Below, piece after piece: positions 51,714 through 63,808 of a stretch of DNA of 64,000 nucleotides. The stretch covers positions 5,189,252-5,253,251 of the forward strand of contig OX439133.1 of assembly GCA_949318235.1 (NCBI GenBank), read 5' to 3'. Position 1 is the first letter of the stretch. Every line of letters starts with the position of its first letter. A program made the translations under genes and the position numbers. The notes below the pieces were generated by a model. The model was given only the letters and a program-made list of their open reading frames with translations, had not been told where the DNA came from and did no database searches. The stretch comes from Ecdyonurus torrentis (taxonomy: Eukaryota > Arthropoda > Insecta > Ephemeroptera > Heptageniidae).

Positions 51714-51999
51714 CACTTTAAATTTACAAGTTATAGATTTTTTTTTTTTTTTTGTAATATTATTTTTAATAGCTGCTACAATAACTTTTTTAGATGCTAA
51801 AACTTAACACTATTCTTAAAATAAAGACTACTGAAACAAAAACTTCAGTGTACCAAAAGTTCTTATAGGAGAGTTTTTGTATAACATTGAATATTAGGTC
51901 AAGTGTGTAGAGCAATTATTTCTTACAAAATATACATTACATATTATAAATATGATTTATTTTAGAATTTTTAGTGTAAAAAATATATTTGTTAATATT

Positions 52000-53706
52000 C
52001 CCTACTAAAATTTTTACCATTAAAACAGCGTTATATAATGGTTAAAAACTATTTGTTAAATATTGTTAGGATACCTGTATAATAGCGTTATAGCGAACGT
52101 TTTTACTTGTGTTTACTGGGTGCTTTTTAACGTTAGTTAATGCGTCAAAATTTAAAGGTCCGTTAAGTAACGTTAAAGTAACATTATATTTCAGTAAAAT
52201 TCTGTTAAATAAGCCTTAAATTCCTTGTAACAAGCGTTAAAGTCAGCGGTAAATAGCAGTATATGCAGGTAAATATCGTTAAAAAAGAATTTAAAGGGCC
52301 TTTTTTGGAATTAAAACCTAGTAAATATTATTAAAATCTATTATATTAACTGTAAAAAAAATGTTAAAAACTCTTAAAATTTATTAAACTGTATACTAGT
52401 GGCATCGTTAAATTCCTGTAAAAATCTTTAAGTATCGTTAAACTAAGAGCATTAAAATTTAGTAAAAGACGAAAATGTTGGGTTAAACATAAAAATAATT
52501 TTTAAGATATTATAATTTTTATTGAAAATAAAAATACATATTTCAATTACTCGAACATAAGACAGATTAAAAGCATTGTATTATAAGTTCTGTTTTCAGT
52601 AAATTTATATACAATTTTTTTCCACTTTGCACTTTAAGTTTATTATCACTTTTATCAGTATCACTTAACAGGAGTAGTTTCCAATCCACGGATCTCTCAA
52701 TCTATGAAATGTTGAACCAATATAGGTGGTTGCCTTTCTCGCGGGATGAAGGTCGTCTTCTTGAGGTTATCTAAAAAAAAAAAAAAAATTTGAGGGTAAT
52801 TAAATGATATCGTATACAAATTATGTTCTAGAACTGCATATTCACTGAATTCTTAATATTATATATTTTACATAAAATCTTACCTTTCATGTAAAGATGC
52901 TCTTGCTGATATATCCTTATTTTTAGGCATCCAAGATGTTCATATTTTATATTTTTAACACTCATCTTAATCTTCAAAAGTTCACAACAATAAATATACA
53001 CGTAAACTGCACAAAATAGTTATTGTAACTTACAAAAAGGGCACAATAATAGAATCACAAGTACAAACTTCATGTTGCTCGACGTTTCACTGTCGTTTTG
53101 ATAGCGTCCTTTTCTCCTTCTACTACTTCAGCTGCTCCAAAAACTAATGAAATCAATGAAATCACTCAGAGTTAACGATAATTAACGATAGTTACTGGAT
53201 TTTAATATTACTTTCAACACAGGCCTTTACTGCTAAATACTAATATTTAATGATGAATTTAACGCTGGTTACTGCTTACTACTTATTGTTAACCGACTTT
53301 AACTTGTAATATAAGATAAATACAAGTAAAAAAAATTAAAATCTAGTAAATAAAATTTTAATGTTTTTTATCTGCAAATACCGTATTTTAACGTATTTTT
53401 TCTAGCAGTAAAAAAAGTTAAAATTTGTTAAAAATTTTTAATGTTTGTTAAAGTTACTTAACGTTTAGTAATGCATAGGAAATAGGTAAACATCGTTAAA
53501 AAGCTGTGAATCCTATTAAAAATAATTTTAACTTTAGTTAACGTATTATACCTGTTACTAACGTTCCATTTAGCGTTAAAAAGAGCTAGCTTTTGGTTTC
53601 AAATTTGACTTAACGCTATTTTAACGTTTGTTACAGGCAAAAAAGGCACTTAACAGTGTTTTAACCGTGTTTTAATGGTTATTTAACGTTAATATTTTTA
53701 GTAGGG
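52000..53706. mobile_element. large fold-back element with GTTAA-rich arms, 1707 bp
   Basis: Ends CCCTACTAAAA and TTTTTAGTAGGG are inverted; just inside, ACCATTAAAACA on the left mirrors GTTTTAATGGTT on the right. Both arms (about 52000-52470 and 53160-53706) are packed with degenerate GTTAA/CGTTAAA motifs. The core (about 52480-53160) lacks them and on the minus strand shows a candidate intron and AATAAA. No transposase frame; target duplication unclear. Confidence 0.65.
52697..52965 (-). CDS. candidate two-exon 51-aa ORF in the fold-back core
   Basis: Minus strand: ATG at 52965, exon to 52884, donor GTAAGA, 113-nt intron, T-rich acceptor TTTTTTAG, second exon from 52770, stop TGA at 52699-52697. 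The peptide begins MSVKNIKYEHLGCLKIRIYQ and ends PPILVQHFID. AATAAA follows at 52644-52639. About 110 nt upstream, another ATG (53073) opens a 17-codon hydrophobic frame, MKFVLVILLLCPF, followed by GTAAGT. No family recognised; splice sites are by inspection only. Confidence 0.25.
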
Positions 53707-54090
53707 TTTTGGAAGTGTATTTTGCTGATCTGAGATCTTATCAAATAAAACCCAGACTTTTTTAAGTTCAATGGCTTGGGTATATATAATTAAGTTTTCA
53801 ACCTTGAGATATTATACTATATGTAAAAATAATAAATTTTATTTTAAACATATTATGTACATTCGTGAGGGTTGCAAATGAGTGATTTTTGACTAAAGTA
53901 GTGAAACAAGAAATACTGGATTATTCTGCAGATTATATTTAGAGCAGTTGTTACCATGTAACATTTTCATTACATTTTTTTTTTTTTTTTTTAATGTTAA
54001 GTGCATTAATTGTCTTCTCCCTCAACTGTAAGGTGATCGGGAGACACGATAAACGCTGAAATTTTAAAGATAAGATCCTTCTACCTATAC

Positions 54091-54269
54091 CAGGGTCGGT
54101 CTAGCAATCAAGGGGCCTCGTCCGCAAAAGGGGTGTAACATCCTCTTTAGGGGCCACAAAGGGGGCGTAACACCCTAGTTATGCCCCTTTTTAGGCCTTA
54201 GGGGCCTCCAAACAGGGGGAGGGGCACGTCAGCAATTGCGGACTTGCTCTTATGGCCAGTCCGAGCCTG
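54091..54269. mobile_element. hAT-like MITE, 179 bp, diverged
   Basis: Left CAGGGTCGGTCTAG and right CCAGTCCGAGCCTG are imperfect inverted repeats of the same terminal motif as the 1684-bp element at 16825. Flanks ACCTATAC and ACCTACGA match at 5 of 8 positions, a decayed duplication. Lies about 215 bp upstream of the exon at 54486. Confidence 0.65.
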
Positions 54270-54485
54270 ACCTACGAGTATACAATGCATTATTTAAAAG
54301 TAATGCATTATTAATCTTATTATTAATTTTATTATTAATTTTATACTATTATATGAAACTCAAATTTCAATTCATTCATTTCCAATTTCTCTCATTCTCT
54401 CTTTTTTTTTTTCTGCCTCTGTCTCTCTCACTCTCCTAATACAATATAATGTAATTGATATATGATTGAAATGTATTGATTTCAG

Positions 54486-54630
54486 ACTAACTAACAATGA
54501 GTGATTGGGTGAGACGTAAGGTGCGACCTTTGAAGACAGGACTTCGAAACATTGCGACTCGCCCTCTTATACTCAGGAGACACCCGAGTTATGAAGGCGA
54601 CAGCACTCTACCACAGCTCGTCACACCGGA
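54486..54630 (+). CDS. start-codon exon of an unrecognised gene, partial
   Basis: A (CT)-rich tract and ATTGATTTCAG precede 54486. The exon carries an 11-nt leader, ATG at 54497 with A at -3, and 44 complete codons, then donor GTGAGT at 54631 in phase 2. The peptide begins MSDWVRRKVRPLKTGLRNIA and ends LPQLVTP; it is basic with many Arg, has no signal peptide or membrane segment, and matches no family I recognise. Codon use and GC content are clearly above the surrounding introns, like the MFSD6 exons. No downstream exon was found up to 64000, so the next exon may lie beyond the window or be missed. A non-coding exon must precede it; one candidate ends at 41773. Confidence 0.6.
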
Positions 54631-55661
54631 GTGAGTACCTTTTAAAGTTGTTTTTATTTATTTTTTATATATAAATACTAAAAAAGAATTACGATTGCCT
54701 CTGAGAAATCAAATAATCCGTTGATACATATCCATCAGAAAGAGGTTAGTAAAAAAATTCTGACAGCTTATTTATTATTGTGTATATTTTTTAAATTTAT
54801 TTAATTTCGTCAGCAAGCTCAAAAATGATATTTATAAATAAAAAAAAAATAAAAAAAAATAAATAAATAAAATAAACGTTCATAATTCATAACGTATATT
54901 TTGAAGTGAGAAGTAGATTTTTATTACTGTACTCGTTTATAATTAAAAAAAAAAATTTAAAAATACAAAATCACGAAAAATTGTACAATATATAATATAT
55001 AAAAGCATTTAATTATTGGTAAATTACGAGCTTTATCAAATAATAAATTTATTTTTATCAGCTCATATAATAATATTAAACTTTGACATGTTTATTGTGA
55101 AATACAAGATTATTTTATAGAAAAAAACATACTTGATAGACATTGTTCATAATTTATAATTAACGTATAACTAATACTATATCATATATTTTAAATTTTT
55201 GGAAGTATGGAAATATTATTTTCCACGTTAAATTAACACAAAAAATTATAAAATAATACATTTTTATGGTAATACAAATTTAAAAAGTGTATAATTTGGA
55301 GAAAAAGTCTAAACTTTTATAATACCCGTATATCATTCAAAACATACATAAAAATATACAAACTAAATTTTTTATCATAAATGTAAATTTTGCACGTTCA
55401 TAGATGCATCTACCTCCTGGCCTTACATGTACATTAATATGTTGCTGGTATTGAATTAAAATAATTATTTCTCGGCACTTTTAACTATTGTAAATTTTCA
55501 CATTAAAATCACGTTTATCAATTGAGTTTCACTCTTTAGCAAGGAGAAATATAATTTACCTGCTTGAAATTATATATTTTTTCAGAAATTAATTTAAACA
55601 TTAACCTAAATCCACTAGGCTGAAAAAGAATTGCTACCGCGATGATTAAACTAAAAGTTGT

Positions 55662-55699
<38 letters not shown>

Positions 55700-56177
55700 A
55701 CAGCGATTCTTAAAATGCTGATACTTAGGGCAAAATTTCGAATGTATAAAGTTAAATACTTATTTTTGCAAAATTTTGAAATGAAATTGAAATTTTATGC
55801 TCGTGTTACATTTCGATTCAATATTTTAGAGTTTTGAATATTTCTTTTATGGGTAGATAATTTTAATACCATTAAATTTTAAATAGTAAATAAAAAAAAG
55901 TAGAGAGAATAAAATTTTTATTCGTAAGTTATGTCCTGTAATCACAACCCTGCAGCAGTTATTATACTGTACTGTAGTATAAATTTTCAGCCCTTATTAG
56001 CAATATTAGCACAATTTCGTAATAATTTATTACTTTGAGAGTTCAGTACTACACACCACCAGTACAGTACAATCATATCCACCGCTATTTACATATTTTC
56101 AGTATGCGACGAGGTGACTTTAAATCGATGTTTGAAGAATTTTAATTTTGTATAATCAAGTAGTTATACATGGTACA

Positions 56178-56434
56178 CAGCGTTGCCAGGTTGAAAATGT
56201 GTCAGAGCGCCAGAAGACTGGCGCGAAAGCGCCATAAGCGCCGCAAGAAAAAAAATTATAGGGCCACGCCCACTTTTGGCCCGGACACGCCCACTTTCGG
56301 CCCTTTTTGCCCTCAAAAAGGGACCTTTTGGGGGCGTAACAGTGGCGCTTTGGCGCAAGCGCCACCGCCTTTGCGCGCCACAGGCCTCGTCAGAGCGCCA
56401 TTATGGCGCTTAAGCGCCACACCTGGCAACGCTG
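56178..56434. mobile_element. hAT-like MITE with GGCGC repeats, 257 bp
   Basis: Inverted ends CAGCGTTGCCAGGT (exact, 14 bp). Perfect 8-bp duplication ATGGTACA at 56170-56177 and 56435-56442. The interior is GC-rich with repeated GGCGC/GCGCC motifs and CACGCCCAC direct repeats, an island in AT-rich DNA. Open frames on both strands here are a by-product of composition. Confidence 0.85.
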
Positions 56435-57405
56435 ATGGTACATTTTAATTTTATATAATATTTGTATTAATAATTTCGTAAAAATATATAATATATAATT
56501 TTTTTAAATAATAACTCTTAAATTAAATTTATAAATTATAAAATAAAAATAACTTTGAAAACAACATGAACTTTTAATCTTTAAGATTCTGAATTTAACA
56601 AATAAAAATAAAAATCTGATATTTATGCTAGCTTTGGTACTCAACAAATAACGTAATAAACTCTTATTAATGATAAATATAAATAAAAATTATGTTTGCA
56701 GCATAAGTATACTTATTCAATTCCAATATACCAACAGCATAAATTACGTAATTTATTTTATCTATGTTGCCCATATTGTAAAATAGAGGTTATTTTTAAA
56801 CTTCTAATCTAAAGCAACAATACTAATTATATAAAGACTAAATCAACAAACACTATTACCTCCTTCAGTCAAACCATCATGTTTTACTCATAAGGAAAAT
56901 TGTTTTTATTTTTCACGCTCAATTTAGTCACATATAATTAAACATAGGTCTACAAGGAAACTTCATAATATCCTCATTTAATTTAAACACGAATGAAATT
57001 TAATAATATGTACTTAATTTTATTTCCTTTTCAACCACTGATAATTTGACATTTAAATTAGCTTAAAAAGCATTAATAGAATAGATTTTTTTTTTTTCAG
57101 CTGCAACATAAAACGTACGTAACTAGGTCTGGTGTATTTAAAAAAAAAAATAATAATAATAAACCTACTTACACGAGTTGCCAAAATGATGAGCTTTTTA
57201 GATATAAATCCGTAAATAAAAATAATATATTACGTATAAATAATTACAATATAGTTTAAATTTTTATTTTATAGCAAGCAGCAGTCATTCATTAACATTT
57301 TGTTTTTTTATATATTAATGTTAATTTTTTATTTTTTTACATATTACTTTTAATATTAATTGTATATAATTGTGGATAAGACTTCATCAATGTTACAGTG
57401 GAAAC

Positions 57406-57411
<6 letters not shown>

Positions 57412-57451
<40 letters not shown>
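57412..57451. repeat. (GA)n microsatellite
   Basis: About 20 units. Confidence 0.92.
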
Positions 57452-57454
<3 letters not shown>

Positions 57455-59029
57455 ATTATTGTCCTCAAAATCACATCTAAAAAATGACATCAAATAAGTA
57501 GGAAACCAACTTTTAATTTTGAATTTAATTCTGATATCAACCCTGTAATTGTAAATACCCAAATTACAAGCACTTCATTAGCAAATTATCATGTACTATT
57601 AATTTTGAAACCTGTACGTTTCAGTGCTTACTTACGATGGAAAGCACATTACTCTATGTAACTTCTATAGCTCATGATATTTTTCTTAATTCCTTACATT
57701 AATTACTTTGATTTAACTTAACAATCATTTACAATTGTCTTTCTAAATAAATATATAATATTTTTACTTATAATTTGTTTTAAAAATATACATATTTTAA
57801 TTTTAATTTAAAGTAATTTTTTAATAGTAAAAATTTATTACATTATATTGTTTATACTAAACATAAATTTTGTAAAAATATTATATATAAAACTAATACA
57901 ATAATAAGCAAAAAAAAAAAAAAAAAAAAAAAAAAATTATATAAACCATAAATAAATTGTGTCATTGTATAATTATTAATTAAATTATTTATGCTTTAAT
58001 GCCAATTGTAGGCTGCAGCATACATTACGTTAATTATTATTTCCGTACTTATCTTGAAAATTGATTAATCATAATTTTGAATACAGACCATAATTTTTAT
58101 TTTGGATTTTTCTCTCGTTACGTATTTAAAATTAAAAACATTATTTTATTTAAACATAAAAAGAAAAACATTTAAAATGTTCATGCAAAAAAAATGCAAG
58201 GAATTTGGTCCTGAAATAATAATAAAAATATATCTTAGATATTTTTGCACATCCTATTGTGCTATGCAATGAAATCATCATGTTTATATTTAGCAGTATA
58301 CATTTTTATAATCTTTCCTCGCAAGGCTAAAAACAGAAATGTATTTATGGTGTTCAAAAAATAATAATATTTAAGAAAAGAAACAAAAAAAGAAAAGAAA
58401 AGAAAAAAAGCTCGTTCAGATTTTCTTTTGTGGCCTTGTAGTAATTTGTTTTTTAATATGATCAATTAATAATATATTATTTTAATATTCTTTTTTTTTC
58501 ATTGAACACATCATTGTGCAAAGAAATAAAAAAGTAAGTTAATTCTAAAAGTAAAAAGTGGCAAAACTAGCATATGCATGTATTTATTAAAGTGATAATT
58601 ATTATAACAAAGTAGAGTAAAAGTAAAACTTATTCACAAGACGATAAGAAAGAAAATTGAGAGTAAATTTTACTTTTTCGTGTTAGTAAAATTGTAAGTA
58701 AATATAAATAACAGTAGAAAATAAACAGGTCTTTATTAAGTAAACAAAATCTATAAAAAAATATATAAATACAATTATTTTAATTAGTTTTTTAAAATTG
58801 AAAATTGTAAAATTAAATTTTTAATATTTTACTATAATTTTAAATCATAATATTTAATTAATAGAAGTTTTTTAATATTTAATTTTATATTTTAAAATGT
58901 TCACCCAACTTTATAAATCTCGTCAGTTAAATTTATACCAATTGTAGACTGTAAACTGTAAAGACTGAGCCTCACGTTAGTTGAAAATTACGTTAATTCT
59001 GATTGCCAAATATTTAATTTACTAGTATG

Positions 59030-59520
59030 ATGGGAACAACTAAGAGGCTGGCTGTTAGGCGATTTCGTTCACATCCGCTTCCTTTTATACTTACGTTAGT
59101 ACGCATGGGCAGTAGAGAAATATTATGCATATTATATTCTATATTTAAAAGATTTTCAAAACTATTTACTAATAAAGGTACAACTGTTTTGAGGTCGACT
59201 ACAAGTGATTTTGCTCACATCCGCTTCCGTTTGAACGTTCTGCGCATGCGTAGTAAGGAGAAACGGAATTGGATGGTGGAATTTATGTATTAAAAAAACA
59301 ACACCTTATTATCGATATAATTTTTTTTTAATTAACAGTTCTATTGTAATGTAATGATATTGAGCGTATCCTTAGATCCTATTAAATTATAATATAGAAC
59401 CAAACCAAATACACAGAATGTTTTTATGATGAATAAAAAAGCAAACAATTGTTTTGAGGCTGACTTTACGTGATTTCACTCACATCTGCTTCCGTTTCAC
59501 GTATTGCGCATGCGTCATAA
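59030..59520 (+). repeat. three dispersed copies of a GC-richer block with NRF1- and ETS-like motifs
   Basis: Blocks near 59035-59110, 59177-59255 and 59448-59520 share ACAACTGTTTTGAGG, GATTTCGTTCACATCCGC or close variants, CTTCCGTTT and TGCGCATGCGT. The last is an NRF1-like palindrome and CTTCCG an ETS-like core. An 88-codon frame over the first two copies is not conserved in the third. Confidence 0.5.
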
Positions 59521-60304
59521 GTAAAAAAAAAAATTGCTCAAAAAGAATCTATAAGAAATCTGATTAATTATTATTATTATAACAATTCTATTTAAACTTT
59601 CGACTTTAAAGCAAAAATTATTTTTATTTTTAAATTGGACGAAAGTATTTTCATATTCTCATATACAATAATTCGATATGCTAACATATCTCGCTATCGC
59701 TATTCCATTCACAAAGTGCTGATTGTTAAAATAAATTACACAACTTATGTTGCATTTACGGCTTATAAGATTTAGGTAAAAGTTCGACATTCTTTAAATT
59801 CTCGATTGTTTTTTTTGAAATTTAATAAATAATTATGTTTCTAATGAAACGCTGCAATGTCTATTGTATTACGTGTTTATTTTTGTCCGTGTGGAAGGTT
59901 ATACAATAATTTTACTTTTAATATGATTTTTGTTCTTATATTTATACTTCGCAACGTAAACTACAACTAATTTCAAACAAAACTGGATTTTCCTAATTAT
60001 ACACTTTTTTTTTTTTATTATTATTATTTATTTTTTTTTTATTATTTTTTATTGTTATTATTTTTTTTTTTTTGTTAATCATACACTGGATAATATTGTT
60101 TTAATTTTCCCACGCGTGTTGAAATTCAGAAAAACCTTGAAATTTTTACAAGAAAATTTCACATCTGACTTTAATTAAATTAAGTTTTGAGATACTAAAT
60201 AGATATTAAATGTATGGTTAAAGGTGCAAGGTTATGGAAGACAATTAATATGACAATGAAGAGATTGTATGCAGAAAAAAAAAATAATAATAAATAAATA
60301 AAAA

Positions 60305-60638
60305 ATAAAGGAATAGACCAGAGGAAAACATAAGCATTTATATCACAAAACAATTGATGGGATGTACATAAATAACTTTAGTTTGTCTCAAAACCCGACA
60401 GTAGCTCCGTAGCAGTAATCAGAAAATTACCCGCACAACATTTTCATATACGAATTTTTGCATGTTTCTGACGTCATAAACATGAATTTTCACGCAAATT
60501 GCATAATTTACAGTTTTTTCACGCTCTCTCGTGGGGCAACATTAACATTCTGGTAAAATTTATCATTAGTTTTGAAGAACCCATTTCGTGTTTATTCATT
60601 AAAAAGCACATGTTGTTTTATGTGGTCTATAGCTTTAA
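60305..60638 (+). mobile_element. family B MITE
   Basis: AAAGGAATAGACCAGAGG to GTGGTCTATAGCTTTAA with the shared TCTGACGTCATAAACATG. It ends about 320 bp before the fold-back element at 60961. Confidence 0.75.
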
Positions 60639-60960
60639 TATGGAAGGACTTGCTTTTTAAATAGCTTATACTAACAATTAACATACTAATATTAGTAAGG
60701 CTGAAAACAAAGTGTTGATTTTATGACGGAATTATTTATTAGAAAACTGTATTATTTATTATTAAAACAGAGAGTATAATATTTTCCCATCTCCTAATCA
60801 AAAGCAGCAATACGAAAACTCTGTACATTTTGTTATTTTGTTATTTTTGGAATTACGTCAACTTGCATACTAATTCACAAACTAGATACGCTAAAATATG
60901 AGATCATTCACAGATTGACTTTTTTTTTAATTTATCAATAAGGAAGGCTACATAAAAAAA

Positions 60961-62483
60961 GTGGTAATTTTATTTTATATTCTAAAGAGGACATTGTCCT
61001 GAATCGATAAAAATAAATGAATTTTTAATTTTTGAGTTCATTAAGTATATTTAAATACGAAAAAATGACGCACCGGGGTGCAAATTATGCATGTGGATAT
61101 ATTGGAAAAAGTTGCAGCCTGTGACGTCATTTCACGACTTTCAAAAATTAATTGAAAATAATTAATGAACTCAAAAATTAGAAATTTACATACCCGAGCC
61201 ATACGAAAATGCTGATAAAAGTTTGAGAAAGCCTTGATTAAGTTCTTATAAACATTTGATAGTAGTGTTTTTGTCTGATAATACATGGATAAAGGACTGA
61301 TAGAGTTTGATAGAATTTTTTGAATCTAGGAGTAAAAACTGAAAAAAGTATGATAAATATATTATAAAGTATTGATAAAAGTTTGATAATTATAAATGAC
61401 TGATAAACGTTTGATTATTTATTTTTTTTTAATTTCAAACATCTGATAAAAGTATGAATACATAAACTTAAAAATAAAATTTGAAATTTTTCAAAAGTCT
61501 GATAAAAGTTTGATGACCTAACGGGAAATAAATTTGGAGGGGAACGCGAGGCGCCTCTTTTGGTAGACGAAACCGTTGAGGACTTAGAAAATTTTGGAGT
61601 GTACAGCAGGAGCAGAGGTAGCAGGCAGTAGCACAAGTCAGCCAGAGCAGTATGCACGCACTTTGTTAGCGCTTACATATTTCAATTAAAACTAAGCAGC
61701 AAGAAGCTTCACCTACTTGTAAGAGGAGCTTCATGTGGTCATCATGTTAATATATAGGTAAGTGACATGTTCACATTAATAATTATTTCAATATTTATTG
61801 TAATTAATTGTATTTCATGTGTTTCAGCTAGGAAACCAACTTGATCTCAAGCTGTTACGATTACCGATGTGTGCGACTCATCCGCTCCTATAATCCGATG
61901 CATCCTTTGAAAAATAAAGTTTTTTTCTCTTATTAATTGAAGAATATCAATTAATAAGAATATTTTGTAATACAAGGCAAAATTGGCAACAATGTTATGA
62001 CAAACATTGAAGTGGGTAGTGCTGGGTGGAATGTGGGATGAAGGGTACAGGAGGGAGGGAGGGGGAAGGGGGAGGGAAGGGAAGAGAAAAATGCATAATT
62101 ATTTATCAGACATTTATCAGCTTTTTATCAAACATTTATCAGCTTTTTATCAGACATTTATCAGCTTTTTATCAGACATTTATCAGATTTTATTCAATGT
62201 TTTATCAGCTTACAAGTCAAATTTCAATGTAAAATTTTACATGTATAAGCATAGGAGAAACGAAAAAATTTGTCCTATGCTTATACATGGTAATTTGACT
62301 GATAAACGTTTGAAAAGTGTCGCATATAAGACTTTTATCAGACCTTTATACATATTTTATAATATCTTTATCAGTCAAAATTTATCAATGCTTTATAAAT
62401 CATTTATCAGACTTTTTGTGTATCACGGGTATGTATCGATTCAGGACAATGTTTTCTTTTAGAATATGCATTACAATTACCAC
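60961..62483. mobile_element. large fold-back element with TGATAAA/TTTATCA arms, 1523 bp
   Basis: Roughly 50-bp inverted ends: GTGGTAATT, ATATTCTAAA and ACATTGTCCTGAATCGATA on the left, mirrored by TATCGATTCAGGACAATGT, TAGAATATGC and AATTACCAC on the right. Next to the left end is a nested palindrome (61018-61190). The left arm (about 61205-61515) carries repeated CTGATAAAAGTTTGA units; the right arm (about 62100-62425) carries the inverse, TTTATCAGACATTTATCAG. The core holds a candidate intron and AATAAA. No transposase frame. The short element at 17487-17705 shares its termini. Confidence 0.75.
61555..61918 (+). ncRNA. candidate spliced transcript in the fold-back core
   Basis: A GC-richer stretch ends at donor ATATAG|GTAAGTGAC (61757/61758). 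A 70-nt intron ends GTGTTTCAG at 61827. The second block runs to AATAAA at 61913-61918. No long frame crosses the junction, so it would be non-coding. On the opposite strand a frame at 61657-61415 begins MHTALADLCYCLLPLLLL, a leader-like start, so orientation is uncertain. The 5' limit is a guess. Confidence 0.25.
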
Positions 62484-63009
62484 CTAAAATTTTTTTTAGT
62501 CTTCATCGTTATAATAAAAATATTTTTGTAATAAAAATAAATATAAATGTTTTGAAAAAAGTCTTTCACAAGGGTTGGCTTTGAAATCACAAATATCAAT
62601 AACGAAAATTTCCAATAGTCGGGCAGTTTTTAAAATATTCTTATAACACATGACATAAAACGACCATAATTGATGTATTCATGTATGGTTTGGTTGAGAT
62701 TCATAAAGGCGATACCCAATAACTAATAATAAAAGTCATGCATGAACTTACTTTCAGTTTTAAACATTTTTCCATGTGGTATACTTTTTTTTTTTTTTTT
62801 TTTTTTCCCCTTACTTTTTTTTTCAGGCAAGTTTTTTTTCATACAATTTTTTTTATATTTTGTTGTTGTTGCTTCACGGAAAGAAAAAACGGTTTAATTT
62901 AGGGTTTTTGTCATTATAGCATAAATAATGCTAAATTGGAACAACATTAATTTTAATATTTATGCTATGTAACAAGTTATATTATGCAGTATAGACCCCT
63001 TGCACATCC

Positions 63010-63285
63010 TTGCGCTTTGTCCCCATGTTTGTGGTGCCTATAATGCATTGTACAGCATATAGGGTAAACATCATTTGTACTAATTTTTCACATAAAAAGA
63101 GATTATTTTAACTGAACGAATTTTTCTGATATTCTTCGAACTTATTAGAAGCTAGAAATAAGGCTTTGATTGAGGTTTGAAGCTTATTTTGCTATTAAAA
63201 AAATAAAAAATGACGTTTTTCCTATGCTGGCCTTTGTATTCCTGACCAACTAAATGGCGGCTCTTAAATATGAGTGCAAGCGTTC
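63010..63285. repeat. family L repeat, second copy
   Basis: TTATTAGAAGCTAGAAATAA, GATTGAGGTTTGAAG, GACGTTTTTCCTATGCTGGC and TATTCCTGACCAAC mirror the copy at 47358-47633. Confidence 0.45.
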
Positions 63286-63808
63286 TATAGCATTTACATT
63301 ATGTTATATTGAACAAATTGTGCTGAAAATGAGCTAGCATAATTTAATTCTGTCCGTGTTTGTCATTAATTTTTGGCAAATGTTATAAAAAATATTAGCA
63401 CCTTAACATTTTTTTATCCCTTCGAATCCAATCTGCAAAAATAAATTTAAAATTTACTAACCATGTTGTTACCCATGAAATTTGCATTACATTCTGTACT
63501 TTTATACCTAATTCTTAATTTTATAAAATTCTCTGATTTCTTACGCCATCTACACGAGCAACTTAAAAAGTTTTCCACTTTTTTATTTGTATTTTTTTTT
63601 CTCTAAAACGTTATCAAAATTAGAGAAAAATAAATGTATAATTTTCTCACCGTAATAATTATAATATTAAGTTATTATATTTTTTAACTTATTTGCATAA
63701 TGGTGAAACAGTTTTTATTATTATCATGATTTAATTATACGTATATGTATTTGAATTTTATTTCTCGTTGTTCAGAGTACAATGCAACCTTGAAAAATAT
63801 TATTATAA

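Larger units (their letters stand above)
49430..51999. other. AT-rich region, few features
   Basis: TAGCATAA-type motifs between 49800 and 50400, family D fragment at 50585, (CAAA)n, and (TA)n at 51634. No coding exon seen. Confidence 0.5.
54631..60304. other. probable first coding intron of the second gene
   Basis: Follows the donor at 54631. Holds the hAT-like MITE at 56178, homopolymers near 55670 and 57910, (GA)n at 57412 and the three-copy block at 59030-59520. No further exon was recognised. Confidence 0.45.

Noticed and set aside
56156..56448. Overlapping frames of 64-92 codons on both strands
   Set aside because: They lie entirely within a GC-rich MITE; no domain, and the frames result from few AT-type stop codons.
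59027..59293. 88-codon frame over the NRF1-like blocks
   Set aside because: The third copy of the block does not keep the frame and no family is recognised.
62007..62462. 151-codon frame with repeated YQ-LF-I-L units
   Set aside because: It is a translation of the TTTATCAG subterminal repeats of the fold-back element; the apparent protein repeat follows the DNA repeat.
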